In this document: positions 8,068 to 15,718 of the stretch, piece by piece
Layout of the letters: each line of letters begins with the position of its first letter
Position numbering within the stretch: position 1 is the stretch's first letter
NCBI RefSeq assembly: GCF_900167575.1
Contig: NZ_FUZP01000001.1
Location: 372,001 to 436,000 of the forward strand
Reading direction: 5' to 3'
Origin: Okibacterium fritillariae
Lineage (GTDB): Bacteria > Actinomycetota > Actinomycetes > Actinomycetales > Microbacteriaceae
Length of the DNA stretch: 64,000 nucleotides
The notes under the pieces: generated by a model
The model's input: the letters and a program-made list of their open reading frames with translations, nothing else
What the model was told of the DNA's origin: nothing
Databases searched by the model: none
Made by a program: the position numbers and the translations under genes

Positions 8068-9093
8068 ATGGCGGCAACATTGCGGGATGTCGCGGCGCTC
8101 GCCGGAGTCTCGGTGAAGACGGTCTCTAACGTGGTCAACGGCTACGAGTTCGTGAAGCCGGCAACGCGCGAGAAGGTGTCCGCGGCCGTGACGGAGCTCG
8201 GTTATCAACCGAATATCGCCGCCCGCAACCTGCGCACGGGTCGCACGGGCGTCATTGGTCTCGCCGTTCCTGAGCTGAGCTTCAGCTATTTCGCCGATCT
8301 GGCCGACCTCGTGCTGACGGCCGCGCGCGCCCAGGACTTCACGGTCCTCATCGAGCAAACCGGCGGCGAGCGTCACCGCGAGATCGATGTGCTCGAGAGC
8401 CCCCGCATCGCCATGCTCGATGGTCTCCTCTTCAGCCCGCTGGGCATGTCCAACGAGGATGCCTCGCATCTCGACGTCCCCTACCCGTTGGTGTTGCTCG
8501 GCGAGCGCATCTTCGGCGGCCCCACCGACCACGTGACGATCCAGAACGTCGAGGCGGCGCGCGCGGCGACCGAATACCTCATCCGGTCGGGCCGGCGCGA
8601 TATCGCCGCGATCGGTGCCCACGCCCGCGAGGCCGTCGGTTCGGCGGCACTGCGACTGCAGGGCTATCGCGAGGCCCTGGCGGCTCACGGCATCCCGTTC
8701 GATGAGAGCCTCGTGGTCTATCGCGAGGGCTGGCACCGCATGGACGGCGCCGGATCGATGCAGGAGTTGCTGGCGCGGGGCATCCAGTTCGATGCGGTGT
8801 TCGCGCTGAACGATGAGTTGGCCCTCGGCGCCATGCGTGTGCTGCAGCAAGAGGGCGTGCGCGTGCCGACCGATGTGGCGGTGGTCGGTTTCGACAACCT
8901 GACCGAGGGCCAGTTCTCGTTGCCGAGCCTGACCACTATCGACCCGGGGCGGCGGCAGATCGCCGAGGCCGCGGTGTCGGCGCTGATCGAGCGCATCTCC
9001 GACCGGGGTGGCGCGATCGGGCAGCCGCGGCGCATCAACGCGCCCTTCGCGGTGGTCGAGCGTGAATCGGCGGCCGTGCGCCAGGCGGTGTGA
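8068..9093 (+). CDS. LacI-family repressor of the arabinan locus
   Basis: 341 residues. The N-terminal HTH is ATLRDVAALAGVSVKTVSNVVNG with the hinge segment YQPNIAARNLRTGRTGVIGL. The periplasmic-binding-like effector domain ends with DVAVVGFDNL and SLTTIDPGRRQIAEAA, both typical. The ATG at 8068 is preferred over the adjacent GTG at 8065 because GGAGAG then has 7-base spacing. It sits directly upstream of the arabino-oligosaccharide operon, whose promoter carries two LacI-type palindromes at 9354-9381. Its inducer is probably an arabinan fragment. The gene ends inside an 8-bp tandem repeat. Confidence 0.93.
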   Translation: MAATLRDVAALAGVSVKTVSNVVNGYEFVKPATREKVSAAVTELGYQPNIAARNLRTGRTGVIGLAVPELSFSYFADLADLVLTAARAQDFTVLIEQTGGERHREIDVLESPRIAMLDGLLFSPLGMSNEDASHLDVPYPLVLLGERIFGGPTDHVTIQNVEAARAATEYLIRSGRRDIAAIGAHAREAVGSAALRLQGYREALAAHGIPFDESLVVYREGWHRMDGAGSMQELLARGIQFDAVFALNDELALGAMRVLQQEGVRVPTDVAVVGFDNLTEGQFSLPSLTTIDPGRRQIAEAAVSALIERISDRGGAIGQPRRINAPFAVVERESAAVRQAV

Positions 9094-9162
9094 AGGCGTG
9101 AAGGCGTGAAGGCGTGAAGGCGCGACGGTGTGGCGGCGTGATGGCGTGACGCCGTGAGGCTT
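9091..9162. repeat. 8-bp tandem repeat at the end of the lacI-type gene
   Basis: Four exact copies of TGAAGGCG (9091-9122) followed by about five decayed copies (CGACGGTG, TGGCGGCG, TGATGGCG, TGACGCCG, TGAGGCTT). The first unit supplies the TGA stop of the regulator gene. The rest of the gap up to the promoter (9163-9318) shows no gene or clear structure. Confidence 0.9.
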
Positions 9163-9318
9163 CGAGGGTGGCGAGGCCCCCATTTCGGCGCATTCTCGAC
9201 GGGGCGTGTTGATACTCACACGGCTCGGGGCCGGGGTTGACGGGTGCCCTGCTGAAGCGGCGCGCTCAGGCATCCGTCGTGTCACTCGTTTTGGGCATGA
9301 GTGATCTGCGCAAATGAA

Positions 9319-9381
9319 TTGACAGTCTCGTGAGCTCGTGCCTATCATCACTTTTACAACGTTGTAATTGCAGCGTTGCAG
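9319..9381 (+). promoter_or_regulatory. promoter and double LacI operator of the arabinan ABC operon
   Basis: A -35 box TTGACA (9319-9324) and a -10 box TATCAT (9343-9348) are separated by 18 bp. Immediately downstream is a perfect 14-bp palindrome TTACAACGTTGTAA (9354-9367), centred on CG as LacI-family operators are. An adjoining imperfect copy, TTGCAGCGTTGCAG (9368-9381), matches 5 of 7 base pairs. The two centres are 14 bp apart and cover the start of transcription. The neighbouring LacI protein is the natural candidate. Confidence 0.75.
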
Positions 9382-9426
9382 AGATCTCGCCCGACACGGA
9401 TGTCGGCGAGCTAAGAGAGGCATTCA

Positions 9427-10686
9427 ATGAGGAAGCTCTTGGCGACACTCGCTGTCGCGGTCACGGCCACGGCGGCCCTGGCCGGTTGCTCCACGTCTTC
9501 GTCGTCGACCGACAGCAACGGTCACATCGACCTCACCTTCTGGCACGGCTACACCGAGGCAGACGGCAAAGTCCTCGACGGCATCGTCGACGACTACAAC
9601 AAGTCCCAAGACAAGGTGACGATCAAGACGCAGGTGAAGACCTGGGATGTCATCGACGACACCCTGCTCACCGCGCTCTCGGCCAACAAGGGCCCGCAGA
9701 TCGTGGCTATGCCCGCCGAACGCCTGCCCGTCTACGCCTCGAAGAAGGCGCTCGCCAACCTCGACGACTTCTACGCCGACGACAAGAACGCGGCCGAGAT
9801 CTCGGAGCAGGCCGCGGCCATGGAAACCGTCGACGGCGCGAAATACGGCGTGCCGACGGGCTTCGTGCCGCTCTCGGTCTTCTATAACAAGACGCTCTTC
9901 GAAGCGGCCGGCGTCACCGAATTCCCCGAGACCTGGGACGAATGGGTCGACGCGGCCAAGAAGCTCACGGTCGACCAGGACGGCGACGGCACGCCCGAGC
10001 AATATGGTCTGGCCCTGGCCGATCACGCCACGGTCGGCAACGGCGTCTGGCCGTCGCTCTTCGCGGGCAACGGCGGCGAGATCGTCGACGACTCGAAGTC
10101 GGTCATCGACTCTCCCGAGAACGTCGAGACCCTCGAATACTGGTCGAAGGCGCTGAACGACGACAAGATCAGCCCCACGGGACTGGATGGCGTCGCCACC
10201 GACAAGCTGTTCTCTTCGGGCAAAGCGGCCATGACGATCGGCGGACCCTGGATGGCCAGCGTCTCGACCGAGAACAAGATCGACTACGGCATCGCCGCGA
10301 TCCCGGCCGGGCCCGTGGCCCAGGCATCCTCGGGTATCGGCGTGTCGATGGCCGTCACGGCTCAGGCCTCGCCCGAGGAACAGAAGGCCGCTCAGGACTT
10401 CTTCTCCTACTTCTTCTCGAAGGATGTCGCCACCGAATGGTCGCTCGGCTCCGGCTGGCCGCCCCTGCGCACCGATGTTCCGGCCGCTGACGTCTCGTCC
10501 AACCCCGTCGTCGCCTCGCTCACCGACATCTCGTCGACCACCAAGGCGCTGCTGCCCGGCGTGATCAACAGCACGGATGTCCTGAGCGCGATGGACGAGG
10601 TCACCCAGAAGGCCATGGCGGGCGGCGACCCGAACGAGCTGCTCGGATCGGCATCGACCGCCATCGACAAGGCCCTGAAGGACTAA
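9427..10686 (+). CDS. ABC transporter sugar-binding lipoprotein (arabinan locus)
   Basis: 419 residues. A lipoprotein signal ends in LAGC with the lipidated Cys at residue 21, followed by a Ser-rich spacer. The mature part is a family-1 extracellular sugar-binding protein (TFWHGYTEADGK, VPTGFVPLSVFYNKTLFEAAG, GKAAMTIGGPWM). AAGAGAGG precedes the ATG. It heads the operon with two permeases and intracellular arabinan-type glycosidases, so arabino-oligosaccharide capture at the outer face of the membrane is likely. The downstream hairpin probably keeps its transcript more abundant than the permease mRNA. Confidence 0.92.
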   Translation: MRKLLATLAVAVTATAALAGCSTSSSSTDSNGHIDLTFWHGYTEADGKVLDGIVDDYNKSQDKVTIKTQVKTWDVIDDTLLTALSANKGPQIVAMPAERLPVYASKKALANLDDFYADDKNAAEISEQAAAMETVDGAKYGVPTGFVPLSVFYNKTLFEAAGVTEFPETWDEWVDAAKKLTVDQDGDGTPEQYGLALADHATVGNGVWPSLFAGNGGEIVDDSKSVIDSPENVETLEYWSKALNDDKISPTGLDGVATDKLFSSGKAAMTIGGPWMASVSTENKIDYGIAAIPAGPVAQASSGIGVSMAVTAQASPEEQKAAQDFFSYFFSKDVATEWSLGSGWPPLRTDVPAADVSSNPVVASLTDISSTTKALLPGVINSTDVLSAMDEVTQKAMAGGDPNELLGSASTAIDKALKD

Positions 10687-10689
10687 CGC

Positions 10690-10723
10690 TTCGGGGGCGG
10701 CGGCACACGGCGTCGCCCCCGAA
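10690..10723 (+). terminator. intra-operon hairpin after the binding-protein gene
   Basis: Perfect 10-bp stem TTCGGGGGCG / CGCCCCCGAA with a 14-base loop, four bases after the stop. Its place between binding protein and permease suggests partial termination or 3'-end protection. The mannan operon has an analogous hairpin at 24454. Confidence 0.6.
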
Positions 10724-10812
10724 TCTGTTCTCCACATCGCCATTGGCACGACTTTCTCCACAGTGCCGCCGCCACGAGGCGTCGGCTCCGATTCAGCACA
10801 CAAGGTTGAGAC

Positions 10813-11766
10813 ATGACCAGCACCACGAGGGAGCGTCCGCGCAAGCGGCTCCGCACCCCTGCCCCTCTGGGCGGGCGAGGCCCCATGCCGGGCGGCACGC
10901 AACGCCGCCTCACAGCCGCCGCCTTCCTCATCCCCGGCCTCACGATCCTCGTGGTGTTCGTGGGCTGGCCGATGGTGTCGGCGCTGCGGCTGTCGTTCAC
11001 CGACGCGTCGGGGTTCGGGGCCGAGAACTTCGTGGGGCTCGACAACTATGTGCGGGTCTTCACCGATCCCGACATCCTGCAGTCGATCGGCAACACGGCG
11101 CTCTACTCGGTGCTGTTCACGCCGCTCGCGGTCATCGTGGCCCTCCTGCTCGCCGTGGCGCTCAACAACCCGCGGCTGCCGTGGCGGGGCTTCTTCCGCA
11201 CCACGCTGTTCCTGCCGTTCATCGTGTCGTTGGCCGTCGCCGCCTTCGCGTGGCAATACCTGCTCGACCCGCAGATCGGCTTGCTCAACTACTGGCTGCG
11301 TGGTGCCGGCATCAGCCTCGGCAACGTGCTGCAAGACCCGGCCCTCGCTATGCCCACCGTCGTGCTCGTGGCGGTGTGGAAGAACTTCGGCTTCTACATG
11401 GTGATCTTCCTGGCCGGCCTGCAAGACATCCCGGGCAGCCTCTATGAGGCGGCCAAGATGGACGGCGCCAACGCCTGGCGCCGTTTCACCAACATCACCC
11501 TGCCGCAGCTGTCCAACACGCTGGCCTTCGTCGGCATCGTGGCCCTCATCGCCGCGCTGCAGGCCTTCGACCAGATCTACGTCCTCACGGGCGGCGGCCC
11601 CTACCGCAGCACCCAGACGGTCGTCATGGAGATCTACGAGTCCGGCTTCAAAGACCTCGACCTCGGCTTCGCCTCGGCACTCTCCTATGTGCTGCTGATC
11701 GCGACGCTCATTCTCTCGCTCGTTCAGTTCGGCTTCGCCGGCCGCCGCGAAAAGGACGCCAGCTGA
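10813..11766 (+). CDS. ABC sugar transporter permease, MalF/UgpA type
   Basis: 317 residues with about six membrane segments and the cytoplasmic coupling loop EAAKMDGANAWRRF followed by TLPQL, the EAA motif of binding-protein-dependent permeases. TGGGPYRSTQTVVMEIYESGF near the end is typical of the MalF/UgpA group. It overlaps the next gene by one base. It forms the heterodimeric channel with the following permease. No ATPase gene is present, so a shared MsiK-type ATPase elsewhere is likely. Confidence 0.92.
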   Translation: MTSTTRERPRKRLRTPAPLGGRGPMPGGTQRRLTAAAFLIPGLTILVVFVGWPMVSALRLSFTDASGFGAENFVGLDNYVRVFTDPDILQSIGNTALYSVLFTPLAVIVALLLAVALNNPRLPWRGFFRTTLFLPFIVSLAVAAFAWQYLLDPQIGLLNYWLRGAGISLGNVLQDPALAMPTVVLVAVWKNFGFYMVIFLAGLQDIPGSLYEAAKMDGANAWRRFTNITLPQLSNTLAFVGIVALIAALQAFDQIYVLTGGGPYRSTQTVVMEIYESGFKDLDLGFASALSYVLLIATLILSLVQFGFAGRREKDAS

Positions 11767-12743
11767 TGTCACACACCCTCGAAACCCCGGCCGACGCCTC
11801 ATCCGGCCGCACGCCCCGCTCCACCCGCTCCACCCGCTCCGCGCGCGGCGGCTCGCGGTCGACCCGCCCGGGAGGTGCGACGGCGGGCCGGGTCGAAACG
11901 CCCGCGCGCAAGAAGGCCCGTCAGCGCAGCCTGGTGCTCCGCGGCATCTCGCTCGTGGTGTTCCTCGCGGCCACGTTCTTCCTGCTGCTGCCGATCATCA
12001 TCATCGTGTTCACGGCCTTCAAACCCACGAGTGAGGTCAACGCGTTCCCGCCCACGCTCGTGCCCACCGAGTGGACGTTCGACAACTTCACGCGCATCTT
12101 CACCGAGCTGCCCTTCGCGCGGCTCATCGCCAACAGCTTCGTTTTCGCGGGCGGCGTCACGATCTGCGCGCTGGTCTTCGATTCGCTCGTGGCCTATGCG
12201 CTCGCCCGCATCGATTTCCGCGGCAAGAACGTGCTGCTGATCGCCATCATCGCCAGCCTCATGATCCCGTTCCAGGCCACGCTCATCCCCGTCTACCAGC
12301 TCGTGAGCGACCTGGGCTGGGTGAACACGTTCGCGGCGCTCATCATCCCGAGAGCCGCGGATGCCTTCGGCATCTTCTTCCTGCGCCAGTTCTTCGTCTC
12401 GCTGCCGCGCGACCTCGACAGCGCCGCCCGCATCGACGGAGCCTCCGAGTGGCGGGTGTTCCGCAGCGTCGTGCTGCCGAACGCCGTTCCCGCGCTGCTC
12501 ACGCTCGCCATCTTCACGTTCGTGAACAACTGGAACGACCTCCTGTGGCCGCTCGTGTTCACGACCGACAGCGAGATGGGCACCATCACATCGGGGCTCA
12601 CGCTGCTGACCGGCCCCGGCGGCATCATCCCCTACGGCGTCATGATGGCCGGCTCGCTCATCGCGGTGCTGCCCCTCGCCATCATGTTCCTGTTCGTCCA
12701 ACGACGCTTCATCGAGAGCGTCGCCACCACCGGTCTGAAATGA
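11766..12743 (+). CDS. ABC sugar transporter permease, MalG/UgpE type
   Basis: 325 residues. An unusual 55-residue Arg/Ser/Thr-rich cytoplasmic tail (about 12-58, with several TRS-type repeats) precedes the first membrane segment. The rest is a standard MalG-type permease with EAA loop SAARIDGASEWRVF and the ending RRFIESVATTGLK. The start overlaps the upstream stop by one base, and its TGA overlaps the ATG of the GH1 gene. It is the partner of the preceding permease. The basic tail is not needed in the family and may be lineage-specific. Confidence 0.92.
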   Translation: MSHTLETPADASSGRTPRSTRSTRSARGGSRSTRPGGATAGRVETPARKKARQRSLVLRGISLVVFLAATFFLLLPIIIIVFTAFKPTSEVNAFPPTLVPTEWTFDNFTRIFTELPFARLIANSFVFAGGVTICALVFDSLVAYALARIDFRGKNVLLIAIIASLMIPFQATLIPVYQLVSDLGWVNTFAALIIPRAADAFGIFFLRQFFVSLPRDLDSAARIDGASEWRVFRSVVLPNAVPALLTLAIFTFVNNWNDLLWPLVFTTDSEMGTITSGLTLLTGPGGIIPYGVMMAGSLIAVLPLAIMFLFVQRRFIESVATTGLK

Positions 12744-14128
12744 GCCCCGTGTCTGACCCGACCGCGCCCAGCGCTACTCCCGCTTCTGTCGCCACCCCCG
12801 GTGTGGCCGCGGCCCCGTGGTTCGCCGACGGCGCGCTGCACTTCGCCCTCGGCATCGAGGACACCTTCGTGCCGCAGACGCGCGCGGGCGAACGGGCCAT
12901 CGACGAATACGAGCTGACCGAGCACTACGAGCAGTACGACACCGACTTCGCGCTCGCCTCCACGGTGGGCGCCGAAATGCTGCGCTGGGGCGTGCCGTGG
13001 TACCGCGTGACGCCCGAGAAGGGCGTCTGGGACTGGGGCTTCGTCGACCGTGCCGTCGAGAGCATGCAGGAGAACGGCATCCGGCCCCTCGTGGACCTGC
13101 TGCACTACGGCACGCCCGCGTGGCTCGAGCGGCAGTTCGCGCATCCCGACTACCCGCAGCATGTCGCCGAATACGCCGAGCGCTTCGCCGATCGATACGG
13201 ATCGTTCGTCACCGACTACACGCCCGTCAACGAACCCGTCATCCACGCGCTCTTCTCGGGCGAATACGGCTACTGGCCTCCGTACCTCTCGGGTGCCGAC
13301 GGGTTCGTGCAGATGTCGCTGGCCCTGTCGAAAGGGTTCGTCCTCACCCAGCAAGCCATCTCACGCTCGATCGGCGAGCGCGCCACCTTCGTGCACGTCG
13401 ACGCGGGCATGCGCTACACGGGCGACGCCGAGGCGACCGAACACGCCGAGCTCGCCACCCGCCTGCGACACCAAAGCTTCCTCGTCGAAGACCTCGTCAC
13501 GGGTGGTGTCGGCCCCCATCACCCGCTGCTCGACACCCTGCGGCACAAGGGCTGCACGGATGCCGAGCTGACCTGGTTCCTCGACAACGCGGTGCGCCCC
13601 GACGTCATGGGCGTCAACTACTACCCGCGGCACTCCACCGAGGTCTTCGAGGCGGGGGTGCGCCACGGTGGGGGATTCGCCGATCCGCGTCCGTCATTCG
13701 ACGCCGGCACCGAGGGTCTGCGGGAGGTGCTCGAGACGTATGCGGCGCGTTACGGTGCGCCCGTCATGGTGACCGAGACCTGCGTCACCGGAACGGTGGC
13801 GGAGCGTATCGAGTGGCTCGATGCATCCGTCGAACTCGTGCACAGGATGCGCGCCGAGGGGCAGCAGGTCGTCGGCTACACCTGGTGGCCGCTCTTCGAC
13901 ATGTACGAGTGGACCTACCGGCACACCGAGAACCCGCGCATCGACCACCTGCTCACCATGGGGCTCTACGACCTCGTCGAGAGTCCGTCGGGTCTGCTGC
14001 GGCAGAAGAACCCCGTCGCCGACCGTTACCGGCAGCACGCCGAGGCCGCCCGGCACGCAGAAGACACGCAACATGCCCCATCCGCCCGCGCTTTCGGCGC
14101 CCCGCACATTCAGGACCACCATGCTTAA
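12740..14128 (+). CDS. glycoside hydrolase family 1 protein
   Basis: 462 residues starting at an ATG overlapping the permease stop (ATGA). A (beta/alpha)8 GH1 enzyme with acid/base motif TPVNEPV (Glu165) and nucleophile motif VTETC (Glu346); the WGVPWYRV and VNYYPRH segments also fit. No signal peptide is present, so it works on imported sugars in the cytoplasm. GH1 members are mostly beta-glucosidases, beta-galactosidases or related exo-enzymes; beside GH51 and the ABC importer, it may remove a beta-linked sugar from arabinan or arabinogalactan fragments. It overlaps the GH51 start by 8 bases. Confidence 0.85.
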   Translation: MSPVSDPTAPSATPASVATPGVAAAPWFADGALHFALGIEDTFVPQTRAGERAIDEYELTEHYEQYDTDFALASTVGAEMLRWGVPWYRVTPEKGVWDWGFVDRAVESMQENGIRPLVDLLHYGTPAWLERQFAHPDYPQHVAEYAERFADRYGSFVTDYTPVNEPVIHALFSGEYGYWPPYLSGADGFVQMSLALSKGFVLTQQAISRSIGERATFVHVDAGMRYTGDAEATEHAELATRLRHQSFLVEDLVTGGVGPHHPLLDTLRHKGCTDAELTWFLDNAVRPDVMGVNYYPRHSTEVFEAGVRHGGGFADPRPSFDAGTEGLREVLETYAARYGAPVMVTETCVTGTVAERIEWLDASVELVHRMRAEGQQVVGYTWWPLFDMYEWTYRHTENPRIDHLLTMGLYDLVESPSGLLRQKNPVADRYRQHAEAARHAEDTQHAPSARAFGAPHIQDHHA

Positions 14129-15647
14129 CGCCCGCATCACCGTCAACCCGCGCCAGACCATCGGCGCCGTCAACCGCCGACTCTTCGGCTCGTTCGTCGA
14201 ACACCTCGGGCGCTCCGTCTACGACGGCATCTACGAGCCCGGGCACCCCGCGGCCGACGCCGACGGTTTTCGCACCGACGTAATCGAGCTCGTGAAAGAG
14301 CTCGGGGTGTCGGCCATCCGCTACCCCGGCGGCAACTTCGTCTCGGGCTTCCGCTGGGAGGACAGCGTCGGACCCGTGGCCGATCGGCCGCGCCGCCTCG
14401 ACCTCGCGTGGCACTCCACCGAGACCAACGAGATCGGGCTGCACGAGTTTCAGACGTGGCTCGACAAGGTGGGCAGCGAGCTGATGCTCGCCGTGAACCT
14501 CGGCACGCGGGGCACCCTCGAGGCGCTCGACCTGCTCGAATACGCCAACCTGCCGGGCGGCACCGCGCTCGCCGAGCGACGCGCCGAGAATGGTCGGGCG
14601 TCGGCCTTCGGCGTGAAGATGTGGTGCCTCGGCAACGAGATGGACGGCCCGTGGCAGCTCGGGCACCGCTCGGCCGACGACTACGGCAAGCTGGCCGCCC
14701 AGACCGCCCGCGCCATGCGCTCGTTCGACCCCGACCTCGAACTCGTCGTGTGCGGCTCATCCAGCGCCACCATGCCGACCTTCGGCGAATGGGAGCGCGT
14801 CGTGCTCACCCACACCTACGACGACGTCGACTACATCTCCTGCCATGCCTACTACGAGGACAAGGGCGACCTGCCCAGCTACCTCGCGTCGGGTGTGAAC
14901 ATGGACCACTTCATCGACTCGGTCGTGGCCACCGCCGACCATGTCAAAGCCGTGCGCGGCAGCGACAAGACCATCAATATCTCGTTCGACGAGTGGAACA
15001 TCTGGTACAACACGCGTTTCGAGAACGTCGACAAGATCCAGGGCGTCGACAACTGGCCCACCGCACCGCGCCTGCTCGAAGACCAGTACTCGGTGGCCGA
15101 CGCCGTCGTGTTCGGCAGCCTGCTCATCGCCCTGCTGAAGCACGCCGATCGCGTGACGAGCGCCTCGCTCGCGCAACTCGTCAACGTGATCGCGCCCATC
15201 ATGACCGAGCCGGGCGGGCCCGCGTGGAAGCAGACCACGTTCTTCCCCTTCGCCGCCACGTCTCAGCACGCCGTGGGCACAGCCCTCGACGTGGCCGTCG
15301 AGAGCCCGACCTATGACACGGCCGATTACGGAACGGTGCCCGTGGTCGACGCGGTCGCAACGCACGACGAGACGACGGGTGCGGCATCTGTCTACTTGGT
15401 CAACCGGTCGACCGACGACGAGGTCACCGTGACGATCGACCTCGCGCCGTATCGGCGGAACGGGGCCGACGTGCACGCGACGGCCCGCACGCTCGCCGAC
15501 GACGACATCCACGCGGCCAACACGCTGCAGCAGCCCGAACGCGTGCAGCTGCACGCAAACGACAGCGTCCAGCGCGACGGCGACACGATCACGATCGTGC
15601 TGCCCGCCGTCTCGTGGACCGAAATTCTTCTCGCGCCGACCGACTGA
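14121..15647 (+). CDS. alpha-L-arabinofuranosidase, GH51
   Basis: 508 residues, full GH51 length. Acid/base in CLGNEMDGPWQ (Glu173), nucleophile in FDEWNIWYN (Glu291), and the conserved RLFGSFVEHLGR, IRYPGGNFVSG and HAYYEDKGD segments. It hydrolyses terminal alpha-L-arabinofuranosyl residues. The lack of a signal peptide places it in the cytoplasm, downstream of oligosaccharide import. A C-terminal beta-sandwich follows the barrel. The ATG lies inside the end of the GH1 gene, so the operon is tightly coupled. This is the clearest evidence that the locus handles arabinan-type polymers. Confidence 0.95.
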   Translation: MLNARITVNPRQTIGAVNRRLFGSFVEHLGRSVYDGIYEPGHPAADADGFRTDVIELVKELGVSAIRYPGGNFVSGFRWEDSVGPVADRPRRLDLAWHSTETNEIGLHEFQTWLDKVGSELMLAVNLGTRGTLEALDLLEYANLPGGTALAERRAENGRASAFGVKMWCLGNEMDGPWQLGHRSADDYGKLAAQTARAMRSFDPDLELVVCGSSSATMPTFGEWERVVLTHTYDDVDYISCHAYYEDKGDLPSYLASGVNMDHFIDSVVATADHVKAVRGSDKTINISFDEWNIWYNTRFENVDKIQGVDNWPTAPRLLEDQYSVADAVVFGSLLIALLKHADRVTSASLAQLVNVIAPIMTEPGGPAWKQTTFFPFAATSQHAVGTALDVAVESPTYDTADYGTVPVVDAVATHDETTGAASVYLVNRSTDDEVTVTIDLAPYRRNGADVHATARTLADDDIHAANTLQQPERVQLHANDSVQRDGDTITIVLPAVSWTEILLAPTD

Positions 15648-15718
15648 GCACTGCCGGGGGTGGGGGAACGCCGGGGCGGGACATCCGCGCCGGATCAGTG
15701 ACAACTATCGGAGGAAAG

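Noticed and set aside
9091-9162. CRISPR-like array
   Set aside because: The 8-bp units are contiguous with no spacers; a simple tandem repeat.
9424-11802. A 792-codon minus-strand frame across the arabinan importer genes
   Set aside because: Runs through intergenic hairpin and operon genes with strong motifs on the plus strand; no recognisable domain.
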